A stretch of 64,000 bases of DNA from Alphaproteobacteria bacterium (GCA_020049775.1 JAGVLO010000003.1:186001-250000), one strand, 5' to 3'. Shown: positions 1 through 8,955, counted from the stretch's first letter. Program-made: numbers and translations. Notes: generated by a model not told the origin, from the letters alone.

Positions 1-1107
1 TTAAGCGATGCCGGGTTAGCCTACGATGATCTCGTATATGAAGATTCCAAAGCGGAGTGGAAAAGCCCTGCTCCTTATACATTGAAAGATTTGAAAGCTA
101 AAACCTCTGTCGGGGTTGGAATGGTTAGTTTTTTCACTGGTTGTGGGGGAATGGATTTAGGCTTTGAATCTCAAGGATTTGAACATGATGCGGCATTTGA
201 AATCAATGAGCTGTTTTGCAAGACATTGAGGAAAAATCGTCCGAATTGGAAGATTTATGGTCCTCCTATTAGCTCAGGAGATGTTTCCAACTTTGAAGAA
301 ATCAATGATGCACTATCTAAAATAATTACAAAGCCATACGATGGTATTTTTATTGGCGGACCGCCATGCCAACCATTTTCAATAGCCTCGAATCAAAGAT
401 TTTCTAAATCCGGGGAAAATTTTAAACGGGTGGGATTCGCTCATGATAAAAACGGCAATCTTCTTTTTGACTACGTAAACCTGATTATTGAATTTCAGCC
501 AAAAGCATTTGTTATAGAGAATGTCCCCGGGTTAAGGGATCTTGATGATGGGAAGCAATTAACGCAAGCTATCAGCTTGTTGAGCGAGGCAGGCTATAAT
601 GTATTAGAGCCTATGGTTCTTGATGCCGCTGATTATCGTGTTCCACAATTCAGGCAACGGTTATTTGTAATTGGTTCCAGAACCAAAAAACCCTTTACTC
701 CTCCTAAGCCTTCGCTTGAAAAAATCGGGTGCGGCTCTGTTTTAATCAATACAAAAGCTTCTAAGCATAACGTTGAAACGAGAGAGCATAAAGCTGAGTC
801 TATCAAAAGGTATATGAAGCTGAAATATGGTCAGCGAGATCAATTGGGACGGGTTGATAGATTGAACCCGGCGCTTCCCTCTAAAACAGTCATTGCAGGA
901 GGGACTAACGGTGGTGGAAGGTCTCATTTGCATCCTGAGATACCGAGGACGCTTAGTGTGCGTGAATGCGCTCGATTGCAAACTTTTCCTGACGATTATG
1001 TATTTTTAGGCCCATCTGCGCGGCAATTTACGCAGGTTGGAAATGCTGTGCCTCCGGTTCTGGCGGCTCAAATTGCAGCAGCAATTAGATCATCATTTTT
1101 TGATTGA
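1..1107 (+). CDS. DNA (cytosine-5) methyltransferase, 5' end possibly truncated by window edge
   Basis: FFTGCGGMDLGFESQGF (motif I), GGPPCQPFS (motif IV), FVIENVPG (motif VI), QVGNAVPP (motif X). The frame is open to base 1 (LSDAGLAYDDLVYEDSKAEWKSPAPYT...), so the listed start at 82 (TTG) may be internal. Confidence 0.93.
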   Translation, partial: LSDAGLAYDDLVYEDSKAEWKSPAPYTLKDLKAKTSVGVGMVSFFTGCGGMDLGFESQGFEHDAAFEINELFCKTLRKNRPNWKIYGPPISSGDVSNFEEINDALSKIITKPYDGIFIGGPPCQPFSIASNQRFSKSGENFKRVGFAHDKNGNLLFDYVNLIIEFQPKAFVIENVPGLRDLDDGKQLTQAISLLSEAGYNVLEPMVLDAADYRVPQFRQRLFVIGSRTKKPFTPPKPSLEKIGCGSVLINTKASKHNVETREHKAESIKRYMKLKYGQRDQLGRVDRLNPALPSKTVIAGGTNGGGRSHLHPEIPRTLSVRECARLQTFPDDYVFLGPSARQFTQVGNAVPPVLAAQIAAAIRSSFFD

Positions 1108-1284
1108 TCCTATATTTAAACTAATGCTTCCAAAAATCGCATCGTCTTATGTTGTGACGGTGGTACCAATTTAGAATTTTACTATGGAAAGTAGTCACAA
1201 TTCGGGAATGCAGCCTTAAAAGCACCTCTCAAGTTCAGAAAAAACTTCAAAAGCGCTTAAAATAGCATCTTTTTGCCTGATTAT

Positions 1285-2115
1285 TTACATTCTAGAAGAC
1301 TTATAAACATGCAGGTTATGCCACGCTAGAAACTTTTTCTGATTGGGATGAAAATTTCCTACATTCTTTGGACTAATGCCCCAGCACTGTAACGCCTCTT
1401 TTGCTTGATCGGATAAGAGCATATCGCCATTGCCAGCGAAACTTAGATGTCCACGATCAAAGAGCCTGTCAATGTGTGGGGATAGTAAGAGACCATTGTA
1501 GCCATCCAAGCGCTCTTTATCATTACATTTATTCCACGGCTTTATGTGGCTGGCAATCAGCAAATTTGTATTTTTTAGTCCAGTTATGCGACATTGCTTC
1601 TCAATGCAAATAACGGCTTCCCTGAATTGGCCTTGTCCCATTCGTGCATTTATAAGCCGTTCTTTTTCTGTGGGAGGAAGACTTGAGTTTTCAATCTCAC
1701 GAATGTCTTTTTGCAATTCATGCTCGGGGAAAGTGCCTTGGCGAAGGCGTTGTGCAAATTCTTCATGGATTGCCCGCTGTTCTTCCAAACTGCCTTTACC
1801 CTTTGTGTTATAATAGCGGATGTGTTGATCTAAAGCAGAAAGAGCTTTTGCTAATGCTGTTGCTCCATCCTTCCCTTCGCTAATTCTCTCTAAAAAATAG
1901 CGCGTCGCTGGGGCATTCATTGTGCGTTGGTATTGGATACCCAAGCGCATGTTCCGATAGTTGCTCAAATATGCTTTGAGCGTATTGGAAGGCATTATGC
2001 TTTGGGTCAATGCCTCCCCATGCTTTAATTCCTTATCATATACTGCTTTTGCGAGTTGATAGGCTTGCATATAGGCTGTGGGAGAGATTTTTGTGCGCGG
2101 TGCCATTTTGTACAC
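1285..2115 (-). CDS. HNH endonuclease (putative restriction enzyme partner of the C5 MTase)
   Basis: CRITGLKNTNLLIASHIKPWNKCNDKERLDGYNGLLLSPHIDRLFDRGHLSF resembles the HNH_2-type motif of restriction-associated nucleases; adjacent to C5 MTase. Confidence 0.8.
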   Translation of the reverse strand: MYKMAPRTKISPTAYMQAYQLAKAVYDKELKHGEALTQSIMPSNTLKAYLSNYRNMRLGIQYQRTMNAPATRYFLERISEGKDGATALAKALSALDQHIRYYNTKGKGSLEEQRAIHEEFAQRLRQGTFPEHELQKDIREIENSSLPPTEKERLINARMGQGQFREAVICIEKQCRITGLKNTNLLIASHIKPWNKCNDKERLDGYNGLLLSPHIDRLFDRGHLSFAGNGDMLLSDQAKEALQCWGISPKNVGNFHPNQKKFLAWHNLHVYKSSRM

Positions 2116-2124
2116 TCATGTTCT

Positions 2125-2796
2125 CTATATGCGGCGCATCATTGGAATGCTTATCTCAATGCCCTGTTTGGCAATATCGCCAGCGGGCGTGTCGGCAATT
2201 TCAAATCCGTACCGTGAAAATAATTTTGCCAAATCTTCGGTAGCAGCCGTCAAGGTAATCCCGGTGCATTTAAGCTCTCTGGATATCCTTTCCACATTTG
2301 CAAGGTAAGTACCAAGTAATCCCAAGCCCTCAAAGTGCATGTGCGGATGTTGTCTCTTATCCTTTGGGATTGGCTTATAAGGATTGCTGAATTCTATATC
2401 CGCTATATGCAAGTGATTGGGATAGACATGGGCTATTAGAGTTTCTGCTACGGTATAATCCTTTCCCTCTAAGGCAAGGGTGGCATGTCCGTAGTAAACG
2501 TCAAATAAGACATCTTTCCCAAGTTGATTCCTGATACGCCTTATCAATGATGGGTCTTCATTATCGACGTATTTGGCGAGTGCTTTGGGCTCAACCGCGT
2601 CTTTTCCATCAGCAATGATGTTATCCCAGACGGACAATCCCATCGCGCATAATGCCGTGCCTTTTAGGGAGGTGATGGTGGGTAACTTGTCGCGTCCGTA
2701 TTCAGCAAAGCTTATGGCCTCAAAGCGGGTAGATAACTCATTTTTAGGCAGCGCTTGCAGAAGCAAAGAGGGAGGCATAGACGGTCTTCCATACAA
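2125..2796 (-). CDS. GNAT-like acetyltransferase-fold protein of unknown function in R-M cassette
   Basis: C-terminal GLGLLGTYLANVERISRELKCTGITLTAATEDLAKLFSRYGFEI resembles GNAT motifs A/B; 9 nt upstream of the HNH gene on the same strand. Start uncertain (TTG at 2796 or a downstream ATG). Confidence 0.5.
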   Translation of the reverse strand: MYGRPSMPPSLLLQALPKNELSTRFEAISFAEYGRDKLPTITSLKGTALCAMGLSVWDNIIADGKDAVEPKALAKYVDNEDPSLIRRIRNQLGKDVLFDVYYGHATLALEGKDYTVAETLIAHVYPNHLHIADIEFSNPYKPIPKDKRQHPHMHFEGLGLLGTYLANVERISRELKCTGITLTAATEDLAKLFSRYGFEIADTPAGDIAKQGIEISIPMMRRI

Positions 2797-2816
2797 GCAT
2801 TTGATTTTTATTGGAA

Positions 2817-3124
2817 TGGTGGGCCGTGCTGGGATCGAACCAGCGACCTATTGATTACTCCACTACTACGGCTTTAGCCGCCTTACCGAAGTAAGTTTGT
2901 AGCCCGGACTATCTCATCGTCATGTGCCTTTTAAAGGCATTTAGACGGGCACCGTATAGTCTCTACACCTTCTTTGACATTTCTGCCAAAGCTTGGCTCG
3001 GGATTGCCAACAGCATGACCTGTAAGGGTTCCCCGAATTTGATGCCTTTTTCACTCTTTGGTTTCCCAACGAGGCTCCTAATTAAGTCAAGAGTCAACCG
3101 CTCTACCAACTGAGCTAACGGCCC
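2817..3124 (-). tRNA. tRNA-Lys(CUU), interrupted by a group I intron (2858-3089), CCA encoded
   Basis: Minus-strand exons GGGCCGTTAGCTCAGTTGGTAGAGCGGTTGACTCT + TAATCAATAGGTCGCTGGTTCGATCCCAGCACGGCCCACCA fold as a full cloverleaf. Anticodon stem GTTGA/TCAAT, loop CTCTTAA gives anticodon CUU. Confidence 0.9.
2858..3089 (-). ncRNA. Group I self-splicing intron (IC3-like, Azoarcus tRNA-Ile-type) in the tRNA-Lys anticodon loop
   Basis: 5' exon CUCU pairs with internal guide GGAG giving U.G at the 5' splice site; intron ends in G. P7-like strands GACTAT (2956-2961) and ATAGTC (2907-2912) are complementary. Segments TCAAATTCGG, CCCGAGCCAAGC, GAAGGTGTAGAGACTA..ACGG and GATAGTCC resemble the Azoarcus ribozyme core as recalled. 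No ORF inside. Confidence 0.9.
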
Positions 3125-3686
3125 ACTGCTTATGAAAGCCCTGAATTTCTAAGAGATGGTGCGAGCAAAGTAAAGCCCAGACTCATAATTTAACGATACA
3201 AAAATACAATTTTCAGCATATACATTGGCTTAGGACGCTTTTTACAAAAGAAAACCTTACAAGCTTTTCAGGCAAATAGGATACCAAACTACCCCGAGCA
3301 TCTTATGCATCGCTTAAAAGCGACGATAATAGCTCTAAATAGTATTTAGGCGTAGGGAGTGCACATGCAAAGAATAAATAGTAATGGAACTTGCCGTTTT
3401 GCTGATTGTACGTTTCCTAAGCCGCGCTCTAAAGACTTGCAGTTATCAATTCGTAGGGTGCGGCCTCCATTGTTTAAACGGTTAAACACTAGGCAATTTT
3501 TTATTGCTTTTAAGCAATATCTTATGGCATAAAATGGGGGTGCTTGTTGGCAAGCCTTCTCGTTCGTGTAAGATTTCATCAGCCAACCGATAGATAATAT
3601 AACCTTATGCCAAGCTTATTATCTGAGCAAAGATTACGAACGCAAATATCCTAGATAATAAACTTGGTCAGCATAAGGATTATGTC

Positions 3687-4166
3687 ATGACACCTATCGA
3701 ATACTTCAAACTCCAAGCTAAAAACATGTTCAGGGATTATAAAACTCAAACATCCTACATTGATGATGTGGATGGTAATTCCTACTTTAAATACGATCCA
3801 AAATATTTCGATATAGATAGTATTTTCTTAAGCTATCACGGCTTCTTTGATGAGGGGTGGGATGAGAAAAATCTTAGTTTAATGCAGATTCAACATCTCC
3901 TTGCATATATGCTCGGATTTGAGAAATGGGCAGATTTAGCAAAGGCTTCGGAAGCCGAATTAGAACTCGCAAAACTGCTGTTCGATCATCAAGATAAGAT
4001 CAGTTTGGATGATTGGGAAATGTATATCGGGGATGTAGAGCATGATAATAGAACGCCTCTTGATACTGAGGCTAGAATAGGAATATTCAACATGGTTTTT
4101 GCCAACGTAGAGGGACACAGTAGCTCTTTCGGGGGTTATCGCATAACTAAACAAAATCTACTTTAG
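3687..4166 (+). CDS. hypothetical protein (159 aa), integrative-element cargo
   Basis: Intact ORF; no recognised domain. Confidence 0.6.
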   Translation: MTPIEYFKLQAKNMFRDYKTQTSYIDDVDGNSYFKYDPKYFDIDSIFLSYHGFFDEGWDEKNLSLMQIQHLLAYMLGFEKWADLAKASEAELELAKLLFDHQDKISLDDWEMYIGDVEHDNRTPLDTEARIGIFNMVFANVEGHSSSFGGYRITKQNLL

Positions 4167-4195
4167 GCATTTAAGTACATGCAATTGGGACGTCA

Positions 4196-5395
4196 TCAAT
4201 CCGCTTTGATGACGTCCATTTTCTTCTCTTCCATTGCAGTTGAAATGGCATTTCCTATAAGGCTAACAGCTTCCTTAAGCGCGGAATTATTTAGATGTGC
4301 GTAACGGGCTGTAGTGCTGGTTTGTGAATGCCCAAGTAGCCCGCCGATAATTGGTAAACTCAGGCCGTTAGCAACAGCAATGGATGCGAAGGTATGGCGT
4401 AAATCATGCATTCTTACATCTTCAATTTTTGCGAGTTTACGAACACGGCACCAAGACTTCTCCAGATTAACTAAATGTGTATTTTCTTCCCTACCAACAA
4501 TTACATAGGGATTAGCCGGATTTCTTTGGGGGTTTTCAAAAAGGGTTTCTAATATCGTTATGGCATCCAATGGCAGATAGACGAATTTTTCGCCTGTTTT
4601 TGAATCCGGTAAATTAAGCAGTCGATTGTCCAAATCGACATATTGCCATTTAAGCGTAAGTATTTCTGAAAGTCGGCTTCCGGTGAACATGATAAGACGA
4701 ATAGCTGCTGCTGCGCTTGGCAATATGGTTTTATTTGCTTCACAGTTATTTAATACCGAATTCAGGGTCTTTATTTCCTCCATCGATAGATAGCGTTTGC
4801 GTTTCTTTTCTGCATATCTTTTGAGATGACGACAAGGATTGGTATTGTCCGGTCGGTAGTTCCAAAGCTCGGCAAGGTTGAATGCTTTTGAGAGAAGAGC
4901 TAAACAGCGGTTGGCGGCTGTAGGAACGTGTGACAACGCAGCATGAATAGTGGCTATGTCATTTCGGGTAACACTGGAAACCTTGCAGTTACCGATGCGT
5001 GGCAGGATATAGTTTTGCCACATGCTTTCATCAATTTTAGCGCTGCTCGGCTTCTTTTGGGTTTTTGCGTGTTCTTTTAAGTAACGTTCGGATAGCTCTT
5101 TGACTGTAACCATATGACGGCGTGTTGATTTATCAGCCGATGGATCGCCGCCTTTGGCAATTTCAGCTTGCCATTCAATAGCAATAAGCCTTGCCTGATC
5201 GCATGTCATTGTGCCAAATACGCCGATTACAGGCCGACGTTGACGGAAATCCTTAGTTAGGTAGTAATAAAGAAAGACGCGCTTGCCTTTAGGGGTAATT
5301 TTGCAGTGAAAGCCCTTGATCTCGTTGTCCCAGACAAGCTTGTCTTTTAGGCCAGGTTCGAGGGATTTAACAAGAGTGGATGTCAGTTTTGGCAT
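4196..5395 (-). CDS. P4-type tyrosine recombinase/integrase
   Basis: N-terminal arm-binding-like region LVKSLEPGLKDKLVWDNEIKGFHCKITPKGKRVFLYYY; catalytic core TGSRLSEILTLKW ... HDLRHTFASIA ... LGHSQTSTTARYAHL. Start chosen at internal Met (MPKLTSTL); the ORF track starts at 5479. Confidence 0.9.
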   Translation of the reverse strand: MPKLTSTLVKSLEPGLKDKLVWDNEIKGFHCKITPKGKRVFLYYYLTKDFRQRRPVIGVFGTMTCDQARLIAIEWQAEIAKGGDPSADKSTRRHMVTVKELSERYLKEHAKTQKKPSSAKIDESMWQNYILPRIGNCKVSSVTRNDIATIHAALSHVPTAANRCLALLSKAFNLAELWNYRPDNTNPCRHLKRYAEKKRKRYLSMEEIKTLNSVLNNCEANKTILPSAAAAIRLIMFTGSRLSEILTLKWQYVDLDNRLLNLPDSKTGEKFVYLPLDAITILETLFENPQRNPANPYVIVGREENTHLVNLEKSWCRVRKLAKIEDVRMHDLRHTFASIAVANGLSLPIIGGLLGHSQTSTTARYAHLNNSALKEAVSLIGNAISTAMEEKKMDVIKAD

Positions 5396-5554
5396 AAGTC
5401 GTTCTAAGTATTTGCTAAGTAGTAATGTGGTGGATAAACCTGATACCACGATACTAATTTCGCTGAACGACCATATCAATTAAATTGCTGTATTATATAA
5501 AAAAAGATCAAGATGATAAAGGCTGGAACAGAATGGATAAACGGGTTACAGATT

Positions 5555-5600
5555 ACTCTTAATCAATAGGTCGCAGGTTCGATCCCTGCACGGCCCACCA
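5555..5600 (+). repeat. 46-nt 3' tRNA-Lys remnant, candidate attachment-site duplication (attR-like)
   Basis: ACTCTTAATCAATAGGTCGCAGGTTCGATCCCTGCACGGCCCACCA is tRNA-Lys(CUU) from the anticodon loop through CCA; no 5' half precedes it; lies just upstream of the integrase gene. Confidence 0.85.
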
Positions 5601-5861
5601 CTTTCCTACGATTAGCCTTGACTTGCCTTGTTTTGGGGTCTATTGTGGCCACGAGTTTGGTTTTACTCTTTATTGATGACAGTTGACGCTTGGAGCTTAG
5701 CCCGAGCTTGTGCCGAAGGCACAATATCTAAGATAATCCTTTCGGTGTTCTTACATTTCCCCTGACGTTTCAAAAAGAGGCAAGGTTTATGCCTTTAATT
5801 TCAGACTCGATGCTTCCTGCATGGTGCAGGCGGCAATGTAATACTAAAAAGGATGTTTGTT

Positions 5862-6068
5862 ATGGCTACTGGTACAGTTAAATGGTTCAACCCGATGAAG
5901 GGTTTTGGTTTTATTCAGCCTGATAACGGCGGCGCTGATGCGTTCGTTCATATCAGTGCTCTTGAGCGTGCTGGTCTCACCACCTTGAACGAAGGCGCTC
6001 GCGTCACTTATGACCTGGCGACTGAAAAAGGTAAGACTTCAGCTGTTAATTTGAAGCTTGCTGCTTAA
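5862..6068 (+). CDS. cold shock protein (CspA family)
   Basis: MATGTVKWFNPMKGFGFIQPDNGGADAFVHISALERAGL; RNP1/RNP2 motifs. Confidence 0.96.
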   Translation: MATGTVKWFNPMKGFGFIQPDNGGADAFVHISALERAGLTTLNEGARVTYDLATEKGKTSAVNLKLAA

Positions 6069-6092
6069 TACAGCGCAATAACGTATGATCAA

Positions 6093-6129
6093 TGCCACGG
6101 CGGAGTAAAATCCACCGTGGCATTTTTTA
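6093..6129 (+). terminator. Rho-independent terminator downstream of csp
   Basis: TGCCACGGCGGA-gtaaaa-TCCACCGTGGCA followed by TTTTTT. Confidence 0.85.
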
Positions 6130-6196
6130 TTGCAGGCGGCATTACATGGTCGCTTAGCATTGTTTTTTTGACGGCACATGTTGTATCCTGCACAGC

Positions 6197-7387
6197 ATGG
6201 GACACGCACTGATTGACACTATTATCGCCAGCATCGTAACCGCCTTCGTATTTGGCTTGCTGGCAAAAAAGCTGAAACTACCTGCCATGCTTGGTTACCT
6301 GCTAGCGGGCGTTGCCATCGGGCCGTTTACGCCCGGCTTTGTTGCCGATGCCAATGTCGCCAAGGAACTGGCGGAAGTAGGCATCATATTGCTGATGTTC
6401 GGCGTCGGCTTACATTTTTCCATGCGTGATTTGCTTAATGTAAAAAGAATCGCACTTCCGGGCGCGCTGGCGCAGATTGTGGTGGCGACTATTGTTGGCG
6501 CAGTGACGGCCGATTATCTCGGCTATACATTTGTGCAGGGACTTATTTTTGGTTTTTCCCTGTCGGTGGCAAGCACCGTGGTGCTGCTGCGCTCACTGGA
6601 ACAGCGCGGACTGCTGGAAAGCGACGGCGGGAAAATTGCCATTGGCTGGCTGGTTGTGGAAGACGTTGCCATGGTGCTGGCGCTGGTGATGCTGCCGGTA
6701 ATTGCCGGTATGTCGCATGCCGATGCGGCACTTGATATTTCGCTTATCGCCTCCACCCTGCTTGCGACATTGTTCAAGATAGGCGGGTTTTTTGCCTGCA
6801 TGCTGCTGGTGGGGCGGCGCTTTCTGCCGTGGTTGCTGACACAGCTGGAAGAAGCGCATTCCTCGGAACTCAGCACACTGGGTACGCTTGCCATCGCGCT
6901 TGGCTTTGCCACCATTGCCTATAGTGTTTTCGATGCGTCGCTGGCGTTGGGCGCATTCCTTGCCGGTACGATGCTCAACGAAAGCGAAATCGGGCGTCGC
7001 TCGGCGGTCAATTCCCTGCCCATGCGTGATGCGTTTTCGGTGCTGTTTTTTGTATCGGTGGGCATGTTGTTTGATCCGGCCACATTATTTACCCAGACGG
7101 CGGCGGTGCTGGTGACGCTTGCCATCATCGTGCTGGTAAAAAGCGCCGTGGCGCTGGCCATTACGCGGCTTTTCCAGCAATCGCGAGAGGTCAGTTATAC
7201 CATTGCCATCGGGCTGGCGCAGATTGGCGAGTTTTCATTCATCCTCGGTGGCCTTGCGCTGGCTAACGGTATGTTCACGCAGGAGCTGTACAACCTGATT
7301 CTCGCGGGCGCGATGCTGTCGATTATGGTTAATCCGTTTTTATTCCGTGCCTACAGCTCTTGCCGCAAGCCGGACAAAGCAGCCTGA
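6197..7387 (+). CDS. monovalent cation:proton antiporter-2 (CPA2/Kef-like), membrane domain only
   Basis: Multi-TM; KLKLPAMLGYLLAGVAIGPFTPG, FGVGLHFS, ASTVVLLRSLEQRG; no TrkA-N domain. Confidence 0.88.
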   Translation: MGHALIDTIIASIVTAFVFGLLAKKLKLPAMLGYLLAGVAIGPFTPGFVADANVAKELAEVGIILLMFGVGLHFSMRDLLNVKRIALPGALAQIVVATIVGAVTADYLGYTFVQGLIFGFSLSVASTVVLLRSLEQRGLLESDGGKIAIGWLVVEDVAMVLALVMLPVIAGMSHADAALDISLIASTLLATLFKIGGFFACMLLVGRRFLPWLLTQLEEAHSSELSTLGTLAIALGFATIAYSVFDASLALGAFLAGTMLNESEIGRRSAVNSLPMRDAFSVLFFVSVGMLFDPATLFTQTAAVLVTLAIIVLVKSAVALAITRLFQQSREVSYTIAIGLAQIGEFSFILGGLALANGMFTQELYNLILAGAMLSIMVNPFLFRAYSSCRKPDKAA

Positions 7388-7443
7388 ATTATCTTTGGCG
7401 GTCGGAGGATTAATATCCGAAAATGGTTCTAAAAGAGGCCTCC

Positions 7444-7785
7444 TCAGCCACCACCACCGCCGCCTAACACTGCGCCGCAACGCGTTCTTGCGTGGGAATC
7501 GCAGCTATTGAACAGATCAGAGTACGCAGGCTCCAGCGTACCACTACCACTATCCCATAACTCGAGAGCATTCTGTTGTTGCCACATACCATTAACTTCT
7601 ATCTCTACAGAGCAATTAATCCAGCTATCTTGGCCTTCAAACACTTTCAAAATAGTGAATCGATAATGACATGCCCCATCGTACCCGTCATGACTCCCCA
7701 GCGTTCTGGTGTGCAGCTGCGCGTGTGCTGCGCTGGACATTATGAGTGCCAAGGCAGAGATTATCAATATTTTGCATTTTTTCAT
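7444..7785 (-). CDS. small secreted hypothetical protein with oligo-Gly C-terminus
   Basis: MKKCKILIISALALIMSSAAHA signal peptide; several Cys; ends CGAVLGGGGGG*. Start taken at internal Met. Confidence 0.55.
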   Translation of the reverse strand: MKKCKILIISALALIMSSAAHAQLHTRTLGSHDGYDGACHYRFTILKVFEGQDSWINCSVEIEVNGMWQQQNALELWDSGSGTLEPAYSDLFNSCDSHARTRCGAVLGGGGGG

Positions 7786-7905
7786 AGCCGGATCTCCGAG
7801 TTGATTATCCATATAAAGCACTACATCACTCCTTACTGTTTGGCAATTCCATGCCGCAAAATCCAACAAATAGATTACAAAACATGTGTAAATTTCTAAT
7901 GAATT

Positions 7906-8358
7906 TTACCGCTGCTGCCCATAGCGCGTTTCCAGCACATCATCAATATCAGCGGTGATGGTGCGGTAACATTCTGCGGCGAGTTTGTCGCCGATGAGGT
8001 AGGCAAGGAATGTCAGCTCGGTTGACAATGCTGTTTTGGTGACATCGTCGCCGGTTTCGGGGTTGCGCGCCTCGGCCAGCCCTGTGCGATATCCGGCGTA
8101 AGCCATGCAGATATGTTTGAAATGCCCGTAGAGGAAATTCTCCGGATCATGGCCTGCGGCCTGCGCTTCTGTCACTATGCGCTCTTTAAAGCTGCCATCG
8201 AGTTTTTCCAGTGCCTGTTCAATAGACGGGCGGGATTCGCGGAACGCATCGCTGATAATAATCATCAGCCGCTTCTGGTTGGCAATCGGGTCAAAAGACA
8301 CGGGTACACTGATACGTGGCGGCAATGTAAAACGCAGCGCAGGTGATGTTTCAGGCAT
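7906..8358 (-). CDS. hypothetical protein (150 aa)
   Basis: Intact ORF with coding-like composition; no domain recognised. Confidence 0.55.
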   Translation of the reverse strand: MPETSPALRFTLPPRISVPVSFDPIANQKRLMIIISDAFRESRPSIEQALEKLDGSFKERIVTEAQAAGHDPENFLYGHFKHICMAYAGYRTGLAEARNPETGDDVTKTALSTELTFLAYLIGDKLAAECYRTITADIDDVLETRYGQQR

Positions 8359-8436
8359 ATAATGCTTTCCAGATATTTACGAATCCCTATAATAAAACCC
8401 TAATATTTAATAACCAGTATTTTGTGGGTTATAAGT

Positions 8437-8928
8437 ATGGTGCAACCACCAACCACTGAACCAAGGCTCTCGCGCGCGGACGAAGTACGCATTATCGCTA
8501 AAATAATCAAAGCATTAGCAAGAAAACACTACCCTGATGCCGCCTTTGAAACCATGGCCGAGCATGGGTCGGCTTTTAACATTGACGATGTCAGGTTTGG
8601 TCCTGCCTATACTGGTGCCGATGGCGTAACCTGCCCGCCTTATGCCATGGCGTCGTTCCTGATAGGAAGTCAGGAGGCCGTGGATTCTGAGCTGATGGAA
8701 ACCAGCCGCCGCGCACTTGCGCGTGATTTGCAACGCGTGTTTGGCAACGGCGTGCAAGACGTGCGTTATGAACCCTCCGCCGGAAGCATGATATTCCAGA
8801 ATAGATGCACGGGTACGGCCTGTGTTTACGGCCAGACGGATGCGCTCTATGCCAGCATGCTAAAGGCCATGGAGCAGGACAGCACATTGCGATTTCTGCT
8901 GCCGGGGAATGTGCGAAGGGGTGTTTAG
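8437..8928 (+). CDS. hypothetical protein
   Basis: Intact ORF; start adjusted to the internal ATG at 8437. Confidence 0.5.
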   Translation: MVQPPTTEPRLSRADEVRIIAKIIKALARKHYPDAAFETMAEHGSAFNIDDVRFGPAYTGADGVTCPPYAMASFLIGSQEAVDSELMETSRRALARDLQRVFGNGVQDVRYEPSAGSMIFQNRCTGTACVYGQTDALYASMLKAMEQDSTLRFLLPGNVRRGV

Positions 8929-8955
8929 GCGTATAATTTCAAACCAACATTTATA

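Noticed and set aside
742-981. 79-aa minus-strand ORF inside the C5 methyltransferase
   Set aside because: Antisense to a well-supported gene; no domain. The same applies to most of the short antisense ORFs in the track (e.g. 6523-6915, 21955-22893, 42810-43370, 62732-63283).
2573-2854. 93-aa plus-strand ORF ending MVGRAGIEPATY
   Set aside because: The C-terminal peptide is a translation of the tRNA 3' end read antisense; the rest is antisense to the GNAT-like gene.
2922-3113. 63-aa ORF overlapping the tRNA-Lys locus
   Set aside because: It is the antisense of the group I intron and 5' exon; not protein-coding.
3346-3579. 77-aa minus-strand ORF between tRNA and 3687 gene
   Set aside because: No recognisable domain, RBS or composition support.
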